A stretch of 64,000 nt of DNA. Source: Parathielavia appendiculata (lineage: Eukaryota > Ascomycota > Sordariomycetes > Sordariales > Chaetomiaceae). The stretch covers positions 1,765,785 through 1,829,784 of the forward strand of contig NW_026944222.1 of NCBI RefSeq assembly GCF_033297405.1, given 5' to 3'. Shown here piece by piece: positions 11,613-21,854 of this stretch. The number at the start of each line of letters is the position of its first letter. Positions within the stretch are counted from its first letter, which is position 1. The translations under genes were made by a program, and so were the position numbers. Below the pieces are notes generated by a model. It ran no database searches. It saw only the letters and a program-made list of their open reading frames with translations, and had not been told where the DNA came from.

Positions 11613-13364
11613 CCGATCTGTGTCTAGCTCCCCATGCACCATGTTTCAGTTCTTCTAGTCGAAACCGCGGTGGAAATGTTGGGAGACGGCCTGTGACAGG
11701 CCCGGAGACCTGCCGCTCAGTCTTCCGGCATCGTGGGGTCCGGCATGACGACTAGTGTGACTCTGTCTGCGACTGGCCAGAGGACATGGGATCCCACCAC
11801 AGAGTGGGTTGCGAGGCTGAGTCCCCGAGATTTCGAGCCCCTCTTCAGAGGCTATGCAGTGTCACAGGCCGTGCCGCCTAGAAACCTGAATACCCTTCAA
11901 AGGAGGGCGAACCGCTCAGGTCAGCTTGGTAGTTTGCTGTGAATTTCCATTTGTTCTGCGATGTATCCTAAAAGGGGGTGTTGATGCGATCCGACGGAGA
12001 TACGCCTGTTTGATCGACGAAGCTGATCGGGCGCAAGCAGCTGTTTCAGAAACATCGTGCTCCGATCACTGAGTACCAAGCGCAGCACAGGGGCGATAGA
12101 AACGATCTTGGACGGCCAAGACGGGCACGAATCTCGGGAGTCGTTGTAGGTTATACAACGCGGGGCCAGTATGTTGAGAATTCCTATATGTAAAGCTTGA
12201 CCTGACCCAGGACGCAGGCGCTGCAGCAATCTAGGGAGCAAACATTGTATGAGCTGCAGACTCGATCTCTCGTGGTCTATCAAAGGCTCTGAGCTGAGCG
12301 CTTCCACTACCGTATGGTGATTGTGGCTGCGCTATGTCGTTGACTGGCAATAATGAGAGCCGCAGACATCACTGGAAGCGCTCAAAGCGCTGCTTCTGCT
12401 CGGTCAATGGGCTCTTGAGTCGAAACGATCAGAGGCAACACCTCAAACCATCCGGCGTCCGTGCATCCGGGTTATGCAGGTTTCAAGTCTAAGCAATGGT
12501 GGAGACACGCCAGCTGTCGACCATGACCAGTCTCGACACTCGAAGTTGGAGTTTCAAACATCACCAAACGCATTTTCCGCGAGCTGGTCCAACGCGAAAC
12601 AGCGTAGGAACCGGCATGTGATCAATGTCGGTAACCCCGGGCAGTCTCGAGTCGAACAGTGAATTCCATGTTCAATCGAATAGCGGCCCATCGAAGCTGT
12701 CAAATTGTGTTTTACAACGTGTGTTGAGCACCATTTTGCAGGGAGGGATCGCCGAGCGCTATCTGTGGTCTTCGTTTTGAGCCTCCGAAGTATTGCTGGT
12801 ATGCACGCATCTGTAAGGATCTCCACGATCTACTGCCAAGACGGCATTGGGGATCACCGAGATGCGCTGCGGTTGATTGAAACCAGGAAATCGCCAGCTA
12901 GTCCAGCAGGGGAGAGCACAGACAAGGGGTGTTTATGGCTTGTATGAGGACTAGTGAAGAATTCTGAGACATCTCCATGTGAACTCCGTTCGCCTGGTGC
13001 CAGGGCTGGGAGTCTGCCCAAGATGGGTCAGCTTGCGATATGGAGTCATTTAGACTCGCTCTACCGTGTTGTGGGTGATGGATGTGAGACTCAACATCGG
13101 ATTATTCTGATGCTAAAAGGGGGGGTGGTAAGACCACGGTTGTTGATATCGTGAGGTTTCCCTCAGATGCGTTCTATATAACGGGACTGGCTGACGGTCA
13201 TTCAAAGCATATTTACCTCCATCATCATCAGCGTTACCGTCCAGGGGACAAACGGGCATCAAGTCATCAATTCCCTTCTCTCTTCCTCCTGCAGGACAGG
13301 ATTTTGATACCATTTACTACTTTTTTTTCTCTTTAGTTTCTGCTCACTTCAGACAGAGCCCAAG
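11613..13364. other. Intergenic, no gene seen
   Basis: 1.75 kb lie between HEI10 and the secreted-protein gene. Frames are short and lack domains or consistent splice pairs. The 3' part upstream of 13365, with pyrimidine-rich and TTTCTTT-like runs near 13320-13340, is the likely core promoter of the downstream gene. Confidence 0.6.
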
Positions 13365-14486
13365 ATGACCTGCTCCAAGATGCTCGTCACCCTCTCCCTC
13401 CTAGCCGCAGCTAGGTTTGCAGCTGGCCACGGCGCCATTATCGCGGCCGTTGGCGACGCTGGCGGGTCGGGCATGGCCCTCGGCGTCGACACAAGCACTC
13501 CGAGGGATGGCACTCGGCGTAATCCATTCCAGCAGGACTCGACCCGCTTCCGGGGCGACGCTGCGGATACGGTCGGCGAGACTCTTGCGGGCGGCGACAA
13601 CCAGCTCGAGGCTGGCACCCAAGCCATCCTCGCCGAGACGGGCGATTCCCTGCCGCAGGTCACTCCCGGCGGCGAGCTACAGATGACACTGCACCAGGTC
13701 AACTCGGATGGAGCGGGTCCGTATACGTGCATGATCAATGCGGACGGCACGGCCCAGACTTGGTATGTATTGTTCCATCATTGTTGTAGGCACAGAGAGG
13801 GTTCTTGGCTGTGTCTTCGCACTACCCTACCCTCCCCCCCCGAAAAAAAGAGAAAAATGAGAGAAACAGTTCCAACAGCATCAGCATCCAGAGAACTGAC
13901 GATATGAACCCCACCAGGAATAACATTCAAGTCACCCAAAACGTCCCAGGCCGCAACTCCCGCAACCGCGTACGTCTTCCTAACCACCTCCATTCCCTCA
14001 TCCTTTAACTCTCCACCTACCTGCTGCCCTCACAACCAGACAACACACCATCAATCACCTGTTTAAACTAACATGGACAAACCAACCGCCCAGGACGGCG
14101 AAGCCACCGACTTCCCCCTGACGGCCTCCATCCCAGCAACCCAGTCCTGCACCGGAACCGTAGCAGGCCAGGACAACGTCTGCCTGGTGCGGTGCGAGAA
14201 CTCGGCCCGGGCAGGTCCCTTTGGCGGCGTCGTGCCCGTGCAGCTGATCGACCCCACTGCTGGTGCGGGTGCGGGTGCGGGTGCGGGTGGCAACGGCACT
14301 GACGCCGCTCGCGCTGCCGCCGAGACTGGTGCCAATGCCAGGAGGAGGAGCGCTCGCAGGGCGCTGGCGAGGCGCGTCAAGGAGAATGAGATGAAGCTTG
14401 CCCGGCTGCGGACCAGGGCCGTGGCGCTTGCGCAGGACCTGGGCGATCCGGATGTGATTGCTGAAGTGATGGAGGACTGCGAGTAA
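13365..14486 (+). CDS. Secreted Egh16/GAS1 (MAS3)-like protein
   Basis: Three exons (13365-13762, 13918-13969, 14094-14486) encode 280 residues. The 155-nt first intron splits a Trp codon; the second has a CTAAC branch site. A signal peptide is clear (LVTLSLLAAARFAAG, probable cut before HGAII). The conserved body includes GDAGGSGMALGVD, TPRDGTRRNPFQQDSTRFR, PGGELQMTLHQVNSDGAGPY, IQVTQNVPG, ATDFPLTASIPA and AGPFGGVVPVQ, the hallmarks of the Egh16/GAS1-GAS2 family known from powdery mildew and Magnaporthe appressoria. Biochemical function is unproven; a cell-surface or cell-wall role is inferred. Unusual is the tail: a Gly-Ala run (about residues 217-225), then an Arg-rich helix-prone segment (ARRRSARRALARR) ending EVMEDCE. 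Whether the tail is cleaved at its dibasic sites is unknown. Confidence 0.88.
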
Positions 14487-15384
14487 GGGGCAGGGTTACT
14501 GTCGCTAGCTCAAGGTGCTTGGATTCCATCACCCAGCTTGTGTCGATGGATGGCGGTCTTTCCTGGTGCTGTTCTCTGATGAGAAGTGATGGACGTTGTC
14601 TCTGGGGAATGCATTTTAGTTGGCTGGAAGATAGCACGGTTTAGGTTGGACGGCAGAGCTGGCTCAGATGGAAGTGTGGGAGGGAGGATATTACCGTTGT
14701 GATTTTTTGTTTACTACTACGCTCATTTTACAATGATAATAGGCACACACCTTTGGAACAACAATAAATAAGACCACGACTTCTTCTCAAGTTTACTCCT
14801 CATCACAGCACCTTCGGACGTCCGCCTCTTTCTTCATTTCCAAAACTCACCAGTCACTCTATTGGCTTCCCACGCACCTGTCCAAGCCAGCTGACCGTCG
14901 ATACAGCCTCTTTGACATCTCTGCGTGAGTTCGCACGTGGTTTCACTGCCAGTTTACTCGAAGATATAGCGTGGATTGCTCTTCGGGTTTGGCAACGGCG
15001 CATTCGGAGACCTCGAGAATGAGGCTGGAGATGTTCAGTAGCGTTCGTTTCGAATTTTGCCCCGTTTCTGGATATATCTCTGAGTGTATCTCTATTTACT
15101 GCGCGTAGAGAAATATCGTTGTCTCCTGTCTTCAACATTAGTGCGACTGACTGGTTCCAGGGGCCGTATCTTGCTGCAAGTCGACCGTGTTGCCCGGGCC
15201 ACGACGCGCAGAGTCGAGTTGTCCAGCCGCAGACGTAAATATCCCCCGCGTTCCCTATTCTGGCTCTTCCATCTGTTCTTCTCGCTTGCTCTCTTTCGAT
15301 CCCCTGGTCTGAACCTGATCCTGTCAATCGCCCGTCCGACAGCATGAGTACGTCCCGTGCCCTACTATCACCCAGACGGTCGCA
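14487..15384. other. Intergenic, no gene seen
   Basis: About 900 bp between the Egh16-like gene and the HAP2-like pseudogene. It contains the 3' flank of the former and possibly decayed 5' sequence of the latter. No open frame with domain support was found. Confidence 0.55.
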
Positions 15385-15776
15385 ATGCAAGCTATCGGCA
15401 GCAAAGCATTATGCAGACTGCGAACACCTCCAACCAACCTATCCAACCGAGCTATTGGAGACGAGCTGGCCCAGTTGGACAACGCAACCGCCGGCCCAGT
15501 GGCAAGCAACGCATCACCAATTACGCCGAAACAGCATTGGCCAGCAACAACCTGCCACGACGGACAAGCCACTGTGACGGAAGAGCAGCCGATTTACGTC
15601 AACGAGAAGCAACTTCATCGGATTCTTAAAGGAGAGCCGCTTGAGACAAGCTCGGAGTACAAGCGTGACCAGAGCGGTGCAAGCCCTATGCCCACGAAAT
15701 GAGGCATACTCACGTCGTAAAAAGACCGGGAGGGCCTAGAGGACGCTTTGTAGAAACCGAAAAATTGCGAGGCTGA
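15385..15776 (+). pseudogene. Broken HAP2/NF-YA (CCAAT-binding factor) copy
   Basis: The frame from 15385 reads EEQPIYVNEKQLHRILK, a close match to the start of the NF-YA/HAP2 core (subunit-interaction helix, family form YVNAKQFHRILKRR). Directly after ILK the homology continues one base out of frame: RRAA, stop, DKLGVQA, stop, then CKPYAHEMRHTHVVKRPGG and PRGRF, which follows the family DNA-binding helix (KPYLHESRHNHAMRRPRGPGGRF). Both stops are TGA where the family has Arg, as expected of C-to-T change in CGA codons. HAP2 with HAP3 and HAP5 binds CCAAT boxes. With one frameshift and two stops inside the core this copy cannot make the normal protein. A functional HAP2 is presumably elsewhere in the genome; it is not in this window. 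The 5' extent is unclear. Confidence 0.75.
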
Positions 15777-16084
15777 GGACGGAGATCGCAGGGGCAGGGA
15801 GTGAGCCGGGCAAGGGGGTGAAGATCGACAACAAGGGCATGGGAGAGGCGATGGCGAATCCAAACGATCTTGATTCATGTTTCGGGCTTTGGCACATCAA
15901 TTTTTTCCTTCTCTGGTCTGGTTGTATGTGTGTGTATCTGTGTTGTAATGACGAGGCCACTTAAACTTCTCACCTTCTCTCTACTGCGATCTCTTTCCTT
16001 TCTGCTATTACTTGTTTCTCAAAGCCCCCTCCACATCTACCATCCAGTCATACAGACTTCTTGAATACCTTTCCCCCATGGCCC

Positions 16085-16555
16085 ATGGCACACATCGAGA
16101 CTCCCTCTTTGGGCCGACCAGATTGGCTCTTCGAATTACCCTCATGGATCAAGCGGGTTGGAGAGCTACGCAAAGAAATCCGGGACAAGCAGGAATTTGC
16201 GGACGGCACCTACGACGGTGACATCCAGTGTCGTTTCACGGCTCCCTATAAATGTATAACCCAGTGCAACGTATCGTTGTGAAGGTCGGCGTGGAGGCTA
16301 CGAAGGATGCGGAGGAGGAATGCTCTGGATGCTGGAAGCTCGCCCCAGTCGCCCGACACCGAAATATACAACACGCTCACGTCTATGAGAGAGAAGTGCG
16401 AGACCACAGGGCACCGATTTCTGAGAGAACCATGGAAGTACAACGGCAAGGAATTAGACGACATCGTGCGGCTCATGGAACAGCTTCACGGCAATGCTAC
16501 GGACGGCGACGTTGGTCTGGTTCCTTGGGAGCACACGGCGAGAAGGCTTCGGTGA
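16085..16555 (+). CDS. Small hypothetical protein (two exons, uncertain)
   Basis: Exon 16085-16227 and exon 16285-16555, separated by a 57-nt GT/AG intron, give 137 residues without an internal stop. The sequence begins MAHIETPSLGRPDWLFELPS and has a basic patch (AWRLRRMRRRN), then a predicted helical, charged segment (EIYNTLTSMREKCETTGHRF, LDDIVRLMEQLHG). I do not recognise a family. The stop lies inside a perfect donor-like GTGAGT at 16552, so further exons may exist and this could be the front of a longer gene. Its neighbours on both sides are decayed, so it may equally be a relic. Codon use looks ordinary. Low confidence as a working gene. Confidence 0.35.
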
Positions 16556-17216
16556 GTGCGGACGGGGAAGGGGCGGAGTAGCCACCATGTAAAGACGACA
16601 AAGGGTTTGCAACCGAGGTCATTAGAGCATGGGATCGAGTTGAATACTCTTGATGGGCATGACTGTTAGATGGTTAATCCAGCTTGACCATTATTAACTC
16701 GCCGGGGCATTGGGTCGACTTGCCTGACCAGACTCTCTGCGGCTTTTGCAATACTACTTACGTAAAGACGCACTGTCGCAGTTTTCGGGGTTGAGGGAAC
16801 ATGTAGGCTACAGAAACTGCGCAGAGAGGAAAAACGAGGTTGACCATCTGGGCTGAATTGACCGGCAATTGCCGCCGCTTGCTACGTCTTGTGTCGACCT
16901 CGATTGACTGTATTCCCTGGGCTCGGCATCCTTATCAGGACTTTCCCGTCCCAATCAGGCCTCCCCCCTTCACCAGCTTGACATCCGGAACCATACGGCC
17001 TGCATCATCTCCGGTAGTATCCATTCAAGTGCGTTGCTTTCCATCGCCCATCACCATCAGCAACCGGTACGAGCGTTCGTATGACCCTTTCTCTGCATTC
17101 TCACTGACGAGTTTATTAGGCACGCCCGCCGGACGCTGTCCGTCGAACGTTTACCATTCTCTCTGAAATTTGGCGGAGGGAGTCTCTGGAGTCCCCGAAC
17201 GGAGCTGCCCAAGTCT
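16556..17216. other. Intergenic or decayed coding DNA
   Basis: About 660 bp with short frames only. It may contain eroded upstream parts of the Est1-like sequence that follows, but no segment here could be assigned. Confidence 0.5.
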
Positions 17217-18652
17217 GTGCCCCTTCGTACAATCTCTGGTTTAGTTGCTCACTCCGAGGTCGCCGGCAGGAACCCAAAAGCGGAATCGCTCCATTACATT
17301 CTGGCTGCCTCTACTCTTCATGACGGCACCGAGAAGTTGTTCTTTCTTTCGAAATCCTTGTGTGTCGCAGATCCACACGACGTGGCCCCGCGGGCAATTG
17401 GCCGTCGTCTTCCAACAGCCCCTCAGATCAAAGATTTGTTTTGTTCACATATATCGGGCCAATCTTCGTTCGATGCTATGTAACTCTGTTCAGCGGGTAA
17501 GACGGATATACGTTGGATTAGGCAGTAACTAGATATATTCCGAATTGCTCTACGGTATTGGGCCAAGCTGGGTTACGAATCGTGGGTTCACGACAAGTAC
17601 GTCAGTCCGCAGCTCGCCCCTGAAGCGAATTAACTAACCGTATATAGCTATTGGATTGCATGCGTCGGTTGCTGTGCTATGGTTGACTGTCAACGTTCAA
17701 CCTCCTATGGCCACCTCTCCGACGATCACGATCTTAATCGGGCGCGAAAATATGTGGAGCTGTTTGTGAGAGTTGTCCAGCATCTTCGGGACCGTGTGGA
17801 AAAGACAGTAGCAGACTTCGAGGTAGATGTTGAGCTCGGGGCGGCCGTGGACCTTATGAAACCTGCGAATCTCGAGCTCGACTAGACCTCGCTTGCGAAG
17901 CACCCCGAAATCTTCTAGCACTGCGGGAGCTTGAGAATCATCAGCTTGTCTGTCCGAATCCCCACCTGACTAACTTCCGTGAGGCTGTGGGCCTTGAAGT
18001 TGCACATCTAGGACGGAGACGCAGAGCTGAAGCCGTCAAAGTTCGAATTATGTAGCTAAACCAAGGATGTCGCCACAAGCTAGGAGCGGAGAAAGGTATT
18101 GTAACGTATGACCCGCTCTGGCGGTATGGGTCCAGTTGCAATTTGAGGTCTCGTGGCGTCTTTGAATCCCAGATTGGAGGTCGTCCTTCCTGGGACGCTC
18201 TAGGGTACGTAACCGACTGATCTTTCGGTGCCGCACCGGATCTGGGAAAAGAGCTTCGTCTTATGTTAGCTGTGGAAATTGCGAGAGAGACGCTTGCAAC
18301 GGTTCTTCAGCGGGGATATAACTCAGCTCTGGCGTATCTCTATGTATACCTCGTCTTTGGCTATCACCTTGCTGTGGGCGACAATGTGTACTTTGGATTC
18401 GATCATCCCTGGTCGACGATAGCGGTGGGACTCAATTCATTCCCGATTTCGGATGATGCTTACTATCGAATTCAACAGGGCGTCCCTAGAAGGGTCCTGC
18501 GGCCTCTGCCTGAGGACTGTTGTATAAGAGGGCTTTTCTGGGCTGAGCGGTACTTTTCATTGAACCTCTTTTCTAAGGAGATGCTTAACGGGCGATATAT
18601 GCACCGGAATGATCTGGAAGTGGACTCTGAGGAGCGGAAAGAACAATGCTGA
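17217..18652 (+). pseudogene. Decayed Est1/SMG-type DNA/RNA-binding-domain protein
   Basis: Several blocks in different frames resemble the fungal Est1-like family. The block near 17280-17400 reads SLHYILAASTLHDGTEKLFF followed by LSKSLCV, like the family's GRLYHHLAILAR..LFYYSKSLC. The block 18263-18652 reads YLYVYLVFGYHLAVGD, FDHPWSTIAVGLNSF and RPLPEDCCIRGLFWAERYF, like the segment with VTLVFAYHLA, PWKLAALMLNTL and RPLPEDFAMRGLLWAEDYF. Between them 17600-17885 encodes YWIACVGCCAMV and a charged helix after a convincing intron (GTACGT donor, CTAAC branch, TATAG acceptor near 17597-17648). Est1/SMG proteins bind telomerase RNA or act in nonsense-mediated decay; the fungal paralogs are largely unstudied. 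Blocks do not join in one frame without extra assumptions, and the conserved ILWLG segment after ERKE is missing, so I call it decayed. An intact multi-intron gene is not excluded. Confidence 0.45.
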
Positions 18653-20028
18653 TTTCCGACCTTGAAAATAGTAGGACGATGTTCTCTTCAGTTCTGTCCC
18701 GAGCGCAAGGAGTTTAGCGCGGAAAGCTAGTCAGTTATCGTTTGGGTGTGCGAGGGTGGTGGCGGGTGAAAAATGAGAAGAGGATTGATGTCGGCTTGGG
18801 AAGATGTTGGATTTCACCTATTTCTTTGTCGCTTTAGAGGCTCTGTCGCCTGACGCTTGCGATGTGCGTTGGCCTATGGACCGCGCGCCACGGTTCTGCC
18901 GTGTCTTTTTGTTAGAAGTGATGGCACTTGAAACTCGGAAACTGAGTTGCTGGTGCTATACCCTGGTCAGGGGTAATACACAGTTGTTACTAAGGCCTGG
19001 GAGTGTTGGACAGCAACAGTTACACGCTCGAATAGGCATAGACCAACCAGGTGACACTGCATCAATTGAGGCACAAGATGAAGCTTGGATTGACTGTCTG
19101 AACCATGCGTCATGTGTGTGTGTTGCTTGAAAGAACCGAGGGCTTCGGGACCCTCGCCAGACCCTGCTTTTGGGTGGTTACGAGTCTTCCACGCTTACTG
19201 CATTGGGCAACAGTGCCAAGCCCCTGAATCCAGGTGCCAAGGAGCCAGTTCAGTTCAACAGGGAGGGACCCAGGCAACTTAGAGGAGAGGGACAGAACTC
19301 TCAATTGACAGGCTTCAAGGCTGCTCCCAGGGCACTCGAAAAATTCACTGTTTTAAAAGGCTCCCATAAAGCGTGTCACTGTGAAATCGTGGCTGTTGGG
19401 TTTCCAACACTTTTGCGCGCCGTAGCCGGTCCGAAGCTGGCGCCTTCGGACTGCAGTCGGGAATCCACGCGCCTATAGCTCTTTCCGCGGGGATGGGTGA
19501 CACTTGCTGATCCGCCTCGGTGCTCATTGCGTTGAAAATATGTGGCTGGCTCTCGCATGCTAGCCTTAGAAACCAAGTACTAGAGCAAATAGAGATCTCT
19601 ATATAGGTATTGGAGGGAATGTTGAGTGGCTACTAGTGGTATTTCCAATGAATATTGTTTTAGGTAGCATATCCAATAATGGGAACTATAGCGTTTAGTG
19701 GCTAAGGTAGGCAGCGCTTCGTCAAAGAGCCTTTATATTGCAATTAGCACTGAGACTTAGATGATGTAGCAATTAGTCCTTTGTTATCATCCATGTAATA
19801 TATAGACTATTATTATTATTCCTATACCGTTATGCCTTAGGACTCGCCGGACTCTCTACTACTAATATGTACAAAGGAAAACTATGCGTATAAGGCTGGA
19901 CTAAAAACTTCTATCTACCCTATGCTAGTCTAGAGTCCTGAATCCATCTGCTAGCGAAAGAAAGGCGTAGATGGCTGTCTAGGCCATCTGTAACGATTCC
20001 AGGAGTATATTGCAACTAGCTGGCGATG
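18653..20028. other. Intergenic, grading into AT-rich transposon debris
   Basis: The first 900 bp show nothing beyond short frames. From about 19560 the base composition becomes AT-rich with many TA steps, consistent with mutated repeat DNA into which the neighbouring LTR was inserted. A fragment near 19960-20028, read on the minus strand (AIYSWNRYRWPR), may continue the LINE relic. Confidence 0.5.
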
Positions 20029-20398
20029 TGTGACGAATCTCAAAGCCCCAACTTCTGAAAGGGACTCCTGAAGGTTTAATTTGACAACGGGGTGAGGTTC
20101 GGTGAAGCCAAAGGGTTCACAACAAGCAATGTCCAAAGGTACCGACAATCTTGCACTTGAGTTGCTTACTGGAGAACTCCCAGAGTCCTCCAGAACGAGT
20201 GACTATATACTCGGTAGAGCCTTCATGATCGCCCATGATCGCAGTCTACCAAGAGCTATCCTTGATCGCCTTGGGTAGCCAGCTACCCAAGTCTACCCTT
20301 GATCGCCCGGCCCCCACGGCTACCGTGTGGGCCTCGTGCGGTTCCTGCAGTTCTGTCTTGTGCCCCACTGGGCCTGTACATATGGTTGGTTCGTGACA
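20029..20398 (-). mobile_element. Solo LTR (family A), 370 bp, with 5-bp target duplication
   Basis: The segment begins TGTGACGAATC and ends TTCGTGACA, a TG...CA LTR with matching short inverted ends. It is flanked by the same five bases CGATG on the left (20024-20028) and right (20399-20403), a perfect target-site duplication. No second copy with internal retroelement genes adjoins, so it is a solo LTR left by recombination. Its last 42 bases are identical, reversed, to the LTR that starts at 63959. Strand is given relative to that copy. Confidence 0.85.
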
Positions 20399-20403
20399 CG
20401 ATG

Positions 20404-21423
20404 TCTCTACGAGTTTATCTCGAATGGAGAGAGAAGAAGAAAAAGAGTGAAAGACTATGCAAGATATCTGCCGTCTTATCCTCCACATCCTTGGCCTGTG
20501 CGCCGATATCGAACAAGATAGAAGTCCACCGAATCTCGAGTCTTGGCCGAGAGTTTGCCGAGGCCTTTACGGGCCAAGCCCGTTACATTTGTAGTCCTTG
20601 GAAGTGGTTGCGGATACTATTGCAGGCCTCCTCGACTAGCAGGCCCAGTGTGAGGATACGTGCACAACCAACCCACTCAGCTATGTCGTATCTCCCTAAA
20701 AAAGGGTGTCGAATCGCAAGTCGCTCCGACCATGCGATCCTGTGGGTTATATGTGGGTCACAGCGCAGCTGCCCACACTGCGCTCTGACATCCCCCTCGT
20801 TCAACCCGAGGTTCGCCCTCGAACCTCACCCCCTGCGTAAGCCCCGCACAGTCAGCATCATCCTTGTGCCCGCGGCCGGCCCCGCCCAGAGCTGTGAGCG
20901 AGCATCTGTCCGAGGAGCTCGGCGAGCTGGGGATGCTCCACATAGAACACCGGAAAAACCTGTCCTGGTTTTTGCCAACTGCAGGGCTCGAACCCACAGC
21001 CTGGTTGACTTGCGATTGTGAGGATACGTGCACAACCAACCCACTCAGCTATGTCGTATCTCCCTTAAAAAAGGATGTCGAATCGCAAGTCGCTCCGACC
21101 ATGCGATCCTGTGGGTTATATGTGGGTCACAGCGCAGCTGCCCACACTGCGCTCTGACACCCAGTTGCAGGCCTTAATGTCAGCTGGAAAAGCTGAAGAG
21201 TCAGGAGGGTAGGCTTCTGAAGCTTGTCTTTGAAGTCGACTAGCCTCTTATTGAGATAAAGATCTAGTGGAGGAACTCACATTTCGGCCTCAAGGTATCG
21301 GGTTGGGGTAGCATTATAGAACCCAGCTACTATCCATAGCCTCCTATTCTGGGCCTTCTAGAAGTCTTTTGCAATGTTATAGTTGACCTCCAATAGGGGT
21401 AGGCTATATAATATATAGTATTC
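20404..21423 (-). mobile_element. LINE (Tad-like) reverse-transcriptase 3' relic, split by later insertions
   Basis: Read on the minus strand, 21423-21165 gives RRLWIVAGFYNATPTRYLEA and VPPLDLYLNKRLVDF, resembling the C-terminal reverse-transcriptase flank of fungal Tad-type LINEs (consensus like VAGAYKATPVRSLEVE..VPPLDLYL). After skipping the TRIM at 20649-21159 it continues at 20643 as LLVEEACNSIRNHFQGLQ and then a TAA. In-frame stops show it is dead. It is the host into which the TRIM, and probably both LTRs, inserted. The family call is by eye only. Confidence 0.5.
20649..21159 (-). mobile_element. TRIM: miniature LTR retrotransposon with intact target duplication and tRNA-like Pol III boxes
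   Basis: Two near-identical direct repeats, 20649-20790 (142 bp) and 21017-21159 (143 bp), each start TGTGAGG and end CTGACA on the plus strand. They bracket only 226 bp and are flanked by the 5-bp duplication CCCAG (20644-20648 and 21160-21164). On the minus strand the internal DNA ends in a polypurine run, GAACGAGGGGGA, touching the LTR at 20790, which fixes the orientation. No gag or pol is present, so mobility would need another element's proteins. On the same strand a Pol III A-box-like TAGCTGAGTGGGT (21051-21039) lies in the 5' LTR and a B-box GGGTTCGAGCCC (20995-20984) in the internal part, about tRNA spacing apart. No clear primer-binding site with TGG follows the LTR. Confidence 0.85.
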
Positions 21424-21854
21424 TATGACGAATCTCAAGCCTCAACTTCTGAAAGGGACTCCTGAAGGTTATACTTGACAACGGGGTGAGGTTCGGTAAA
21501 GCCAAAGGGTTCACAACAAGCAATGTCCAAGGGTACTGACAATCTTGCACTTGAGTTGCTTACTGAGGAAGCTACAGTGATGCCCAGAGGCCTAAAGATT
21601 GTAGACTATATACAGCTTCCTCCCCCAGGTACCTCCGTATCTGCGATCACTGCGATCACCTTCTTGGCGGTGATCTTAGTGAGCCGCTCACCACGCCCAC
21701 TCCCTTAGTGGTGATCCTGGTGAGCGGCTCACCGCGCTCACTTCCTTAGCGGTGATCCTTCTTGCAGGCCCCATCTCAGCTCTCCCCTGGTGTTACGCCT
21801 CTTCATTAGCTTCCATCGCCCCACTAGGCCTCAATATATGGTTAGTACGTGACA
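21424..21854 (-). mobile_element. Solo LTR (family A), older copy, 431 bp
   Basis: Its first 150 bp closely match those of the LTR at 20029, and it ends TACGTGACA like that copy; the middle differs and is about 60 bp longer. The terminal TG has become TA, and the flanking duplication is TATTC on the left and CATTC on the right. Both differences are C-to-T changes in a CpA context on one strand, the pattern of repeat-induced point mutation. Confidence 0.75.

Noticed and set aside
20299..21021. 240-codon plus-strand frame
   Set aside because: It crosses an LTR end and the whole TRIM, so it is a chance frame through transposon DNA.
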